Positions 14,319 through 22,459 of a stretch of DNA of 23,018 nt are shown here, piece after piece. The translations under genes and the position numbers were made by a program. This stretch comes from an uncultured Acetatifactor sp. (GTDB taxonomy: Bacteria > Bacillota > Clostridia > Lachnospirales > Lachnospiraceae): NCBI GenBank assembly GCA_910585805.1, contig CAJUFB010000011.1, positions 63,544 to 86,561 on the forward strand, in the 5' to 3' direction. The notes beneath the pieces were generated by a model. That model saw only the letters and a list, made by a program, of their open reading frames with translations. It made no database searches and was not told the DNA's origin. Each line of letters begins with the position of its first letter. Position 1 is the first letter of the stretch.

Positions 14319-15140
14319 CTATCCAATTTCCCTCCCTCTGCGAAGCAACTCCTCCGTCCCACAGCCGAAAAAGCAGGTCCAGGAATCCTTAAACTCCCTG
14401 AATTCCGCCGCACAGCTTAAAACGGCAAACAGCATTGTCAGTTTCCTGGTTTCCGCCAGGTCATATATCGTGATCTGACGTCCGTCCACATCCACCGTCT
14501 CTGTCCAGAAGAGTCCGCTCTCCTTCAGTTTTTCTCCCAACAGGGCCTCGTCCTGTATCCCGCAGCGTCTGCACAGGGAACTCAGAGTAAAATGAATCAT
14601 ACAGCTCCGGCAGATTTCGGCCAGAGCCGTTCGGAAATCCCTGTCTCCCAACAGAGTAAAGACTGCTCCCAGTTCTTCCTTCTCCAGAAGGCTGTGCCAT
14701 CCCGCCTCCGGGCGCTTCAGCAGCAATGCCCCCAGCTTTTCCCGATAATATACCATGCCGTGGGGACACATGACAGCGGTTCTGTGATCATCGTTCTCCT
14801 TCAGTTTATTTCTGTACTCGGCCATACACTGACGGAATGTCTCTCCGGGTTCCGGGTCATACGCGCAGGCCCCCACCTCCTGAAGCACCGCCTCGCAGCA
14901 GTTGTCAAGCGCCTGCCGGGGATCCCCTCCCTTCTCCGCGCCTGCCCTGCCAAACAGATCGTCAATCCTGCACGCGAAGAAATCCGCAAGCACCGGGAGC
15001 AGGCTGATGTCCGGCATGTTGATATTATTCTCCCATTTGGAGACGGACTGGGCGGATACCCCGATGAGATCCGCCATAGCCTCCTGTGTCAGGTTTCTTT
15101 TCTTCCGCAGCGCGGCAATGTTTTCTCCTATTGTACTCAT
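14319..15140 (-). CDS. XRE-family transcriptional regulator with Cys-rich C-terminal domain
   Basis: A 273-residue protein. The N-terminal helix-turn-helix reads MSTIGENIAALRKKRNLTQE, then ADLIGVSAQSVSKWENNINM and PDISLLPVLADFF (residues 1-55). The rest has no domain I know but is rich in Cys (ICRSC, LCRRC, CFFGC), which could bind metal or respond to redox; that is inference. ATG 15140 is preferred because AGGAGGT lies six bases before it; the open frame upstream only runs through the 70-bp repeats. The repeat array ends about 75 bases upstream of the start, so it may control this gene. Confidence 0.85.
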   Translation of the reverse strand: MSTIGENIAALRKKRNLTQEAMADLIGVSAQSVSKWENNINMPDISLLPVLADFFACRIDDLFGRAGAEKGGDPRQALDNCCEAVLQEVGACAYDPEPGETFRQCMAEYRNKLKENDDHRTAVMCPHGMVYYREKLGALLLKRPEAGWHSLLEKEELGAVFTLLGDRDFRTALAEICRSCMIHFTLSSLCRRCGIQDEALLGEKLKESGLFWTETVDVDGRQITIYDLAETRKLTMLFAVLSCAAEFREFKDSWTCFFGCGTEELLRRGREIG

Positions 15141-15214
15141 GTCTGTACCTCCTGTTCTGCCAAGCTCTGAACGAGATTTTTCAAAGCATTGACGCAGTTT
15201 TTTATGTCTGTTCT

Positions 15215-15441
15215 TTCGGCTGCTTTCTGCCAGAAATATGGTCTGTTGTACCACGCGCACAGCATCGTTTATGGCAGATGGCCATTCGGCTGCTTTCTGC
15301 CGGAAATATGGCCTGTTGTACCACGCGCACAGCATCGTTTATGGCAGATGGCCATTCGGCTGCTTTCTGCCGGAAATATGGCCTGTCGCACCACGCGCAC
15401 AGCATCGTTTATGGCAGATGGCCATTCGGCTGCTTTCTGCC
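15215..15441. repeat. Three 70-bp direct repeats plus a partial fourth
   Basis: Unit starts at 15217, 15287 and 15357 are exactly 70 bases apart, and a 15-base partial copy begins at 15427. Copies differ only by transitions: two changes between copies 1 and 2, two between copies 2 and 3. Each full repeat contains GGCAGA...TCTGCC arms with an inner GCC/GGC pair (for example 15273-15301), a possible stem-loop. The length is not a multiple of three, so the array is not a coding repeat. It lies upstream of the XRE-type regulator. Confidence 0.9.
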
Positions 15442-15533
15442 AGCGCCTCTGCAATGCAGGGCTAAAACGGCAAATGAATGTGTTCAAAAATATAATAGCA
15501 GAATATTCCCGTATTAACCATATACTGACGGGC

Positions 15534-15559
15534 GAACAATCCGCGCAGTTGGATTGTTC
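15534..15559. other. Perfect 9-bp inverted repeat in the gap before the Rpn-like gene
   Basis: GAACAATCC (15534-15542) and GGATTGTTC (15551-15559) with an 8-base loop. It could be an operator or a weak terminator. Apart from this, 15442-15770 is AT-rich with no gene I can support. Confidence 0.4.
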
Positions 15560-15770
15560 ATCACGGTCCGATATACTGTTTTTTAACAATCAATATTACG
15601 GCTAATACTGCACTTTTTTAAAATCCCCTTGCATTTCTGTCAACATCATGATACTCTAAAAACAGGCAAAGAATTCAAATTCAACAGTCATTCAAAGACC
15701 AGAGCGTCTTTTCTGCACTTTATGACAATGAGAACCCAACAGGAATCCGGGTTCTATTGTATCGAACTTC

Positions 15771-16868
15771 TTGCCAGGCGGGAGCCTGTATCCCAGGAAA
15801 TTGAAACGTATAGACCAGGGCAGGAAGGGAGAAGCGCCTTTCCTGTACCAGAACAAGGATATCACCAGCAAAGTACTGGCCGAGGCTTTCAAAGGAAAGA
15901 CTTTCCGTGTATACGGACTGGATCTGCCGGAAATCAAAGCTGTGCTGCCAACCAACATACCGGCTGTCAAAGTAAACGAACTGCGCCTGGACAATCTGTT
16001 CGAACTTGCGGACGGCTCTGCTGCCATAGTTGACTACGAAAGCGAATACAAAAAAGAAGATAAGATAAAATACCTGAATTACCTGACGGGGATAGCCAAC
16101 CGATATCTGAGGGAGAAAAAGCACTGCCCTATACTCCGCATGATCGTTATATATACAGGCGATATCAAAAGAAAACAGATCTCAGCGAAATATGATATCG
16201 GGGCAGTCAGAATAACGCTGGAACCTGCATTTCTCTCAGAACTGGATTCCGACAGGATCTTCCGGCATTTGAAACAGAAAGTGAAAAAGAAGGAAATGCT
16301 GGATGATGAAGAACTGATGTACTTTATCATACTGCCGCTTTCTTATCGGAAAAGAAATGAAAAAGATTCAAAAATCCGAGAATCCGTACAATTGGCTGTG
16401 CAAATCCATGACAGACACCAACAGCTCTTTACTCTGGCCGGAATATTGGCATTCACAGATAAGATGATTGATGCGGAAACAGCAAATAAAATAAGGAGGG
16501 CGATTGAGATGACCAAGGTTGCACAAATATTTGAAGAAGAGAAACAGCAGGCTCTGGCCGAATTGGAAGAAAAAAGCAGACAGGCATTGGAGAAAGCAAA
16601 AGAGGAAAAGAAGCAGGCTATAGCGAAAGCAAAAAAGGAAAAAAAGCAGGCCATAGCGGAAGCAAAAAAAGAGAAAAAAAGAGCCGACAATGCAGAAGCA
16701 AAACTACATCAGACCGCCAGAGAATCCGTGCTCATAATGCTCAAAAAGAACTACCCATCAGAAGAGATCGCCTCTATTGTACCCCTTTTTTCGCTGGATG
16801 ACATAGAGGACATGCGGAAGGAACTGGCGGGTATTATGATAAAAGCAACACAGCACTTAAACTGCTAA
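15771..16868 (+). CDS. Rpn/PD-(D/E)XK nuclease-family protein with lysine-rich coiled coil
   Basis: A frame of up to 365 residues. The core NKDITSKVLAEAFKGKTF, GLDLPEIKAVLPTNIPAVKV, ELRLDNLFELADGSAAIVDYE (Asp74, Asp88, Glu90) and YLNYLTGIANRYLRE match a Rpn/transposase-like PD-(D/E)XK family common in Lachnospiraceae. The Lys usual in the motif is not obvious after the Glu. Residues 255-312 form a long charged coiled coil with an 11-residue repeat (EKKQAIAKAKK type). The 5' end is uncertain: the frame opens at 15732, has no ATG before the core, and the TTG at 15771 lacks a ribosome site. The N-terminus may be eroded or use a rare start. Members are often linked to recombination, but the role is unproven. 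Confidence 0.7.
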   Translation: MPGGSLYPRKLKRIDQGRKGEAPFLYQNKDITSKVLAEAFKGKTFRVYGLDLPEIKAVLPTNIPAVKVNELRLDNLFELADGSAAIVDYESEYKKEDKIKYLNYLTGIANRYLREKKHCPILRMIVIYTGDIKRKQISAKYDIGAVRITLEPAFLSELDSDRIFRHLKQKVKKKEMLDDEELMYFIILPLSYRKRNEKDSKIRESVQLAVQIHDRHQQLFTLAGILAFTDKMIDAETANKIRRAIEMTKVAQIFEEEKQQALAELEEKSRQALEKAKEEKKQAIAKAKKEKKQAIAEAKKEKKRADNAEAKLHQTARESVLIMLKKNYPSEEIASIVPLFSLDDIEDMRKELAGIMIKATQHLNC

Positions 16869-16898
16869 AGATCATCGCATTTTAGGGCCGGCAGGCAT

Positions 16899-16956
16899 AA
16901 AGTAATCCCGGAAATGCCCATTTTATCAGCATTTCCGGGATCATATCCATTACTTT
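16899..16956. terminator. Strong bidirectional hairpin between convergent genes
   Basis: ATCCCGGAAATGC (16905-16917) pairs perfectly with GCATTTCCGGGAT (16929-16941), and AAAGTAAT (16899-16906) can pair with ATTACTTT (16949-16956). It sits between the Rpn-like gene and the repeat-protein gene, which end facing each other. No long T-run, but the 13-bp stem is the best terminator candidate for both. Confidence 0.7.
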
Positions 16957-19900
16957 AACTCGATCGCATCCGTGCGGTAAATGAATTTCACCTTACCGTC
17001 CATGCTGTCATCGATACCGGCGAAAGATTTGTAATTCTTTGACACCTCGGAAATCCTGCGCAGCCTGTCTGCAAGTCCGTCCAGGTCGCCGTCCACGGCA
17101 TCCACCAGCTTCTGAATGCCTTCCTCATTGAACTGCGCCAGCCCGTCGGAAAGTTCCAGCGCGCCGTCCCTAAGCTGCGTAATGCCGTCCGTCAGCGCAG
17201 GGGCGCTTTTCTTCATGGTCAGGATTCCGTCGTACAACCGGGTGGAGCCGTCGTACAGTTTGCCAGTTCCGTTCTTCAGCTCACCGATTCCCGCGGATAA
17301 TGTACCTGCGCCGGATGCCGCTTCTGCCACACCTGCCGTGTAAGCCTGAAGTCCCAGGTAGAACACATTGTAATTATCCAGGGATGCTTTCAGCGCGATA
17401 ACAGATTTGGCGCCCTCCGATGCGGCGGCAAGCTTGCTCTGTACCTCCTCGCCTGCCATATTGTCCGTGATTGCCTTCTGCACCTGAAGCTCGATGTTGG
17501 CGGCAACGGTTTCCTTCAGAGCGTCGCTGCCCATCTGCGCGTCGATGTTGGACTGAATGGCAGCCTTTATCTCATCCGTTGCCATCTGCTCTTCCACTTT
17601 GGCGGGTACAATGGCCTTCATCTGCTGGTCTGTATTGGATTGGATTGTGGCTTTCATATCGTCCGTTGCCATCTGTTCTTCCACCTTGGCGGGCACGATA
17701 TTTTGCATCTGTTGTTCTACATTGGAAGTAATCTGAGCTTTTACGGCATCAGTCGCCATCTGCTCTTCCACCCTGGCATCTACCACCGACTTCACATTGG
17801 CATCAATCCGGGCCCTTACTTCATCGCTTGACATCTGTGCTGCTATTGCTGCATTAATCTGTCCCTTCACGGTGTCGCCGGACATCTCAGCCTCAGCCTG
17901 GGTATTTATCTGCTTCTTCACGGCATCACCGGACATCTGAGCCTCTACCTGATCATCCACCTGCTTTTTCACAGCATCGGAGTTCTTCTGTTCCTCAATT
18001 GCAGCCTGAACGGTTTTCTGGGTTTGTGCATCGACTTCTCCGGCTGCAACGGCTGCTTCATAAGCGGCCGAGTCCATTCCTGTCGCGCTCTGAATTACCT
18101 GGTCGGTAACCTGTTGGTAAACAGCTTCCGACACTTCTGCCGTTACCTGCTCTCTGACTGCCTCCGTCACCTGCTGTTCCACTTCCGCCCTCACCGCTTC
18201 ATTGACCTGCCGTTCCACTTCCGCTCTCACTGCCGCAGTCACCTGTTTCATAATCTCCTCTTTTCCGGCAGCTTCCACTTTTTCCGTAACCGCAGCCCTT
18301 ACCGCAGCTGTCACCTGTTCCGTTACCTGGCCTCTGGCAGCTTCCGTTACTTTCGCCGTCACCTGCTGCCTGACTGTCTCCGTCACAGCTGCGGCAACCT
18401 GCTCCCTGGCTGCTTCCTCCACCTTTGCCGTCACCTGTTCCCGCACGGCGGCGTCAACCTTTGAGGCTACCTCTCCCTTTACCGCCTCCGTAACCTGGGA
18501 TTCGATATAAGAGCGCTTCTCCTCCACCGCATTGGTAACCTGTGTCAGAGCCTGCTGGTACACAGCGTCCTCATCCAGGGACGCAATGGTATTGTTCAGC
18601 ACCTCCGCATAATTTTCAACCGTCATTTCCGGAACGTCCAGTCCCGCCGCCACCAGCTGCGCGCGGGCAGTGGAAAGCAGTGTGTCGAAAACCTGCCTTG
18701 CGCCGCCGTTGAGTTCCGCATTCCTGGAGGAAAGGGTATTCAGCCCTTCCTGAAGCTTTGCGGCGCCGTCCGCAACCTGTGATACGCCGCTGTCCAGGGT
18801 ACCCACGCCGTTTTTCAGTTCTTCCGCGCCGGAGGCAAGCTTATCGATTCCTTCTATCAGTTCCCCCGACTTCTCAAGCAGCGTGCAGATTCCCTCATAG
18901 AGTTGGTTTGAGCCGTCCATCAGCTGCTCCATGGCATCAGTCATCTCATTCATGGAACCCTTAAGTTCCTCCATGTCATCCTCATCCTCCAGTTCAATCC
19001 CGCTGAAGACATCATTGGATGCAATGGTTGCCGTCATTCCCATCTCAAAGTCCTTCACATCTGCAGTGATTTCCACATAATCCGGAACCTCCAGCTTCTC
19101 CGGGTCAATGTCGAGATTTTCCTGAAGTCCGGGGAAAGCAAGCCCTGCCACCACGGTGCGGCTGCCGTCGTTCAGCAGTCTGCCGTTGGTAACCTCCACG
19201 TTGGTGAATATCTCGTCATCGAGAATCACGCCTGTCATCATGGCAAAAGGTACATACAGTTTCGCAGGCACACCGTCTATTTCCACGGTTTCATACTGGT
19301 TATTCGTATAGTCGAAACGTATTTTTACCTTTCCGCTTTTCCCGGCAAGTTCCTCGGGTGTTATGCTTTTTCCATCCAGTGTGTAGCTGACAGAAAGTGT
19401 AACAGGCAGTTCTTTGTCAATATTTCCCTGGTAATAGATATCATTCCCCCGGGCATCCCATACCTTGACATTGCCTTCATCCGTATAATGCAAATCGTCC
19501 CTGACATTCTCGATGTCCGTCAGTTCGGATATATCGCTGATGGTGCTGTCTCCTGCCGCATTCTTCAGCCAGTCACTGACGATGATTTTCTGCACGGAGC
19601 CGTCGGCACCTGCCAGAATGTACACGGTCTCTTCCTTTGCTGTCCGGACATCCTCAGCTGCGGCGGACTTATCCGCCCCGGATGCCGTTCCTGTAGTTTT
19701 GGATCTCCCTGCGGACGAAGCCGTGTTGGCTGCAAACAGCATGTTTACTGGAGTTCCTGCATTTCCGACTATTCCCATACCGACAGCATTTCCCTTATTC
19801 GCGGTGCTTTGCATGTCTGCCATATTTCCCGTCTCTGCGGTATGCCTTCTGCCGGCGGATGCCTGTACCGTAACCTTGTCTCCGGATGCCTGCGCGTACG

Positions 19901-20051
19901 CCACCGCACCCGCCTGACCCAGTGCCAGAGCCGCGCACAGGGTCAATGCCATCATCCTGGCCTTCCTGCTTCTTACGCTTTCATATGTCCTTTTTCCGTC
20001 GCCATTATTTTTCATATTCCTGATCAGATTCCGGATTATCTTATTTTTCAT
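16950..20051 (-). CDS. Exported YhgE-like heptad protein with 12-residue repeats, MMPL partner
   Basis: A 1033-residue protein. A basic N-terminus precedes a signal or anchor segment (33-53, MMALTLCAALALGQAGAVAYA) with a possible cut at AYAQA. Residues 140-345 form a globular region I cannot name. Residues 375-440 and 914-975 carry L-x-x-G heptads (DGSNQLYEGI, LKNGVGTLDSGV, LYDGSTRLYDG) as in YhgE/Pip-like proteins. Between them lie eleven 12-residue units (520-651) and a second repeat block (690-866). There is no C-terminal membrane segment. The start ATG overlaps the exporter stop by ATGA, so it is translationally coupled. It is probably an extracytoplasmic partner of the exporter, perhaps spanning the cell wall; this is inference. 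Confidence 0.85.
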   Translation of the reverse strand: MKNKIIRNLIRNMKNNGDGKRTYESVRSRKARMMALTLCAALALGQAGAVAYAQASGDKVTVQASAGRRHTAETGNMADMQSTANKGNAVGMGIVGNAGTPVNMLFAANTASSAGRSKTTGTASGADKSAAAEDVRTAKEETVYILAGADGSVQKIIVSDWLKNAAGDSTISDISELTDIENVRDDLHYTDEGNVKVWDARGNDIYYQGNIDKELPVTLSVSYTLDGKSITPEELAGKSGKVKIRFDYTNNQYETVEIDGVPAKLYVPFAMMTGVILDDEIFTNVEVTNGRLLNDGSRTVVAGLAFPGLQENLDIDPEKLEVPDYVEITADVKDFEMGMTATIASNDVFSGIELEDEDDMEELKGSMNEMTDAMEQLMDGSNQLYEGICTLLEKSGELIEGIDKLASGAEELKNGVGTLDSGVSQVADGAAKLQEGLNTLSSRNAELNGGARQVFDTLLSTARAQLVAAGLDVPEMTVENYAEVLNNTIASLDEDAVYQQALTQVTNAVEEKRSYIESQVTEAVKGEVASKVDAAVREQVTAKVEEAAREQVAAAVTETVRQQVTAKVTEAARGQVTEQVTAAVRAAVTEKVEAAGKEEIMKQVTAAVRAEVERQVNEAVRAEVEQQVTEAVREQVTAEVSEAVYQQVTDQVIQSATGMDSAAYEAAVAAGEVDAQTQKTVQAAIEEQKNSDAVKKQVDDQVEAQMSGDAVKKQINTQAEAEMSGDTVKGQINAAIAAQMSSDEVRARIDANVKSVVDARVEEQMATDAVKAQITSNVEQQMQNIVPAKVEEQMATDDMKATIQSNTDQQMKAIVPAKVEEQMATDEIKAAIQSNIDAQMGSDALKETVAANIELQVQKAITDNMAGEEVQSKLAAASEGAKSVIALKASLDNYNVFYLGLQAYTAGVAEAASGAGTLSAGIGELKNGTGKLYDGSTRLYDGILTMKKSAPALTDGITQLRDGALELSDGLAQFNEEGIQKLVDAVDGDLDGLADRLRRISEVSKNYKSFAGIDDSMDGKVKFIYRTDAIELK
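17455..17984 (-). repeat. Second repeat block, 17/25/29-residue units
   Basis: Codons for residues about 690-866 of the exported protein repeat the pattern SGDAVKKQINTQAEAEM, ATDAVKAQITSNVEQQM and IVPAKVEEQMATD. A 17-residue core is extended in some units by a 12-residue insert (such as NIVPAKVEEQM) giving 25- or 29-residue units. The 12-residue step equals the period of the other block. Confidence 0.75.
18099..18494 (-). repeat. Eleven 36-bp coding repeats (12-residue units)
   Basis: Residues 520-651 divide without any gap into eleven 12-residue units of the form V-T-E-A-V-R-E-Q-V-T-A-K (VTEAVKGEVASK, VDAAVREQVTAK and so on to VSEAVYQQVTDQ). Valine at unit positions 1 and, mostly, 5 and 9 gives a 4-residue hydrophobic spacing, expected to make a helix with one hydrophobic stripe. 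No unit is broken by indels. Confidence 0.9.
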
Positions 20052-22459
20052 GATACTGTTACCTCCGTCATTCTATTTTTGGTCTTGTTGTCTGTCTTGT
20101 TATTGGTCTTATTGTCTGTCTTGTTACGGCAGTGTCCCATGCCAAGGGTGGTCACGCAGATCAGTCCGTCGCAGAACCTGAGCAGTGCCGGAAGGATAAA
20201 TACGACGCAGAGCATACTCACTACGGCTCCCCTTGCCATCAGCATGCACATGGAACTGATGATATCTATATTCGAGTAAACCGCCACACCGAAGGTTGCC
20301 GCAAAGAGCCCCATGCCGGATACGATGATGGACGGGATGGAACTGGAAAGGGCGATTGTCACTGCCTGTTTCTTCTCCTTTCCGCGGATGCGCTCTTCCT
20401 TATACCGGGTGGTCATCAGGATTGCATAGTCCACGGTAGCGCCCAGCTGAATGGTGCTGATGCAGATAGGGGCGATAAACGGCAGGCTCTGCCCGAAATA
20501 ATGAGGCAGTCCCAGGTTAATGAAAATCGCCAGCTCTATCACGGAGATCAGGATAAACGGCAGGGCCAGACTCTTTTCCACCAATGCAATGATGACAAAT
20601 ATCGCGATGATGGAAACTGCGTTGACTACCTTAAAGTCGTGGTCCGTGGTTTCTATCATATCCTTCATACAGGGGGCCTCGCCGATGAGCATGCCGCCCG
20701 CATCATATTTTTTCAGGATGCTGTTCAGTTCATTGATCTGATCATTTACCTGGTCACTGGCCACTTTATATTCCGAGTTGATGAGCATCAGCTCCCATTT
20801 CTCGCTTTTCAGTATGCCTGTGACGGATTCCGGCAGAATCTCTTCCGGCACCAGGGAACCAATGACGGATTCCAGGCCCAGCACATATTTTACGCCGTCA
20901 ACCTCTTCCATCTCCCGGACCATACTGCGGATATCTTTGGGAGAGACATTCGTATCAATCAACAGCATATGCGTAGACGCAATATTGAACTCTTCCTGCA
21001 GCCTGGAATTGGCTATGACATATTCCATGTCCTTTGGCAGGCATTCGCCCATATCATAGTAAACTTCGCCGTTGGTTTTGCTGTACCCGTAGTAAGCAGG
21101 CGGAATCAGCGCCGCAAAGACTGCCAGGAATACTGCAAACACTTTCACGGTTCCTTCTGCAAATTTTCCCATATTGGGAATCAGGGAGCGGTGTTTGGTC
21201 TTCTGCAGCGGTTTATCCAGTACCAGGATGAGGGCGGGAAGTACGGTGACACACCCCAGAACGCCCAACAGCACGCCCTTTGCCATGACGATTCCCAAAT
21301 CTCTGCCCATTGTGAAGGACATGAAGCACAGTGCGATAAATCCGGCAATGGTGGTGATGGAACTGCCTACCACACTGGCAAGGGTTTCCTGGATGGCTGC
21401 TGCCATGGCTTCACATGCACCGTTGTTTCGCTGTGTCCGCTCAACTCTGCGTGTGCTTCTGCCTGACCGTTCCTTTGCAGTCTCCGTTGCATCTTTAACC
21501 GACTGCAGCCCGGCACCTTGTAAATTGCCGCCTGATTGCATAACGGCGTTTCCCTGTATGCGGTTGCTTCTCTCCGGATTTCTGCCGGAAGCAGATATCA
21601 CATTTCCGGCAGCGGCATTCACCCCCAGCCGCTCCCGCTGTTCATTGTAGCTGTGCCACAGGAAAATGGAATAGTCCATGGTGACGGCCAGCTGCAGCAC
21701 TGCCGACAACGCCTTTGTGATATAGGAAATCTCACCCATAAAGTAATTGGAGCCCAGATTCAGCAGAATCATGATACCGATGGAAGCCAGGAACACGAAG
21801 GGTACCAGCCAGCCGTCCAGTAATACCAACATGGCGGCACAGGCAAGGGCTACAGCAATGCCCACGTAAACAGGTTCCTCTTTTTCACACAAATCCTTCA
21901 AATCCGTCACAAGCGCGGACATCCCTGAGACATAACACTGCTTCCCGCAGACCGCCCGGATTTCCCGGATGGCATCCATGGTAATGTCGGCAGATGTGGA
22001 GCTGTCGAAAAAGACTGCCATCATGGTGGAATGTTCTGTGTTAAATTCCTTAAGAATCTTATCCGGCAGAAGTTCTTTCGGTACGGAAAGGTCCATCAGG
22101 GAATCATACCAGATTACGGATTCCACATGTTCTACCTGCTCAATCTGCTCCTTCAGCTTCGATACCTCCTTGTCCGGCATATCTTCCACGATAATAAATG
22201 AAAACGCTCCTTTGCCGAACTCCTCCATCAGCTCGTTCTGCCCGATTACGGTATCCATATCTTCCGGCAGATAATCCAGCATATCATAGTTGATTCTCGT
22301 TCCCGCCATACCCAGCAGGGACGGAACCATCAGCACGAGTGCCAGAATCAAAATCGGGATACGGTATTTCACCACTGCTTTTGAAAAACGCATAACTTTC
22401 ATCATCCTTTCTACTTTATATTTCATGTCACGCATTGATGCTTTTGTGCCGTGTATCAT
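20048..22459 (-). CDS. MMPL/HAE3-type RND exporter
   Basis: An 803-residue membrane protein with two repeated halves, each a membrane helix, an extracytoplasmic domain and a five-to-six helix bundle. The conserved RND Asp in the fourth helix of each half is visible: VTMDYSIFLWHSYNEQ (Asp262) and ATVDYAILMTTRYKEE (Asp677). First-half helices include VVGSSITTIAGFIALC and second-half SIIVSGMGLFAATFG. MMPL proteins export lipids, surface polymers or hydrophobic compounds by the proton gradient. A polar insert of about 70 residues (280-349) sits in the cytoplasmic loop of the first half, and the tail carries NKTDNKT repeats. The start overlaps the HdeD stop (ATGA) and its stop overlaps the next start, so all three genes form one coupled operon. 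An internal start near residue 12 or 19 is possible. Confidence 0.92.
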   Translation of the reverse strand: MIHGTKASMRDMKYKVERMMKVMRFSKAVVKYRIPILILALVLMVPSLLGMAGTRINYDMLDYLPEDMDTVIGQNELMEEFGKGAFSFIIVEDMPDKEVSKLKEQIEQVEHVESVIWYDSLMDLSVPKELLPDKILKEFNTEHSTMMAVFFDSSTSADITMDAIREIRAVCGKQCYVSGMSALVTDLKDLCEKEEPVYVGIAVALACAAMLVLLDGWLVPFVFLASIGIMILLNLGSNYFMGEISYITKALSAVLQLAVTMDYSIFLWHSYNEQRERLGVNAAAGNVISASGRNPERSNRIQGNAVMQSGGNLQGAGLQSVKDATETAKERSGRSTRRVERTQRNNGACEAMAAAIQETLASVVGSSITTIAGFIALCFMSFTMGRDLGIVMAKGVLLGVLGCVTVLPALILVLDKPLQKTKHRSLIPNMGKFAEGTVKVFAVFLAVFAALIPPAYYGYSKTNGEVYYDMGECLPKDMEYVIANSRLQEEFNIASTHMLLIDTNVSPKDIRSMVREMEEVDGVKYVLGLESVIGSLVPEEILPESVTGILKSEKWELMLINSEYKVASDQVNDQINELNSILKKYDAGGMLIGEAPCMKDMIETTDHDFKVVNAVSIIAIFVIIALVEKSLALPFILISVIELAIFINLGLPHYFGQSLPFIAPICISTIQLGATVDYAILMTTRYKEERIRGKEKKQAVTIALSSSIPSIIVSGMGLFAATFGVAVYSNIDIISSMCMLMARGAVVSMLCVVFILPALLRFCDGLICVTTLGMGHCRNKTDNKTNNKTDNKTKNRMTEVTVS

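Noticed and set aside
15215..15441. CRISPR array
   Set aside because: The repeats are directly adjacent 70-base units with no unique spacers and no cas genes nearby.
15629..16033. Plus-strand frame of 134 codons starting ATG 15629
   Set aside because: It overlaps the Rpn-like core in a different frame and shows no family-like residues; only its region before 15770 is free of that gene.
20132..21466. Plus-strand open frame of 444 codons
   Set aside because: Antisense mirror of the MMPL exporter; the exporter shows clear RND motifs.
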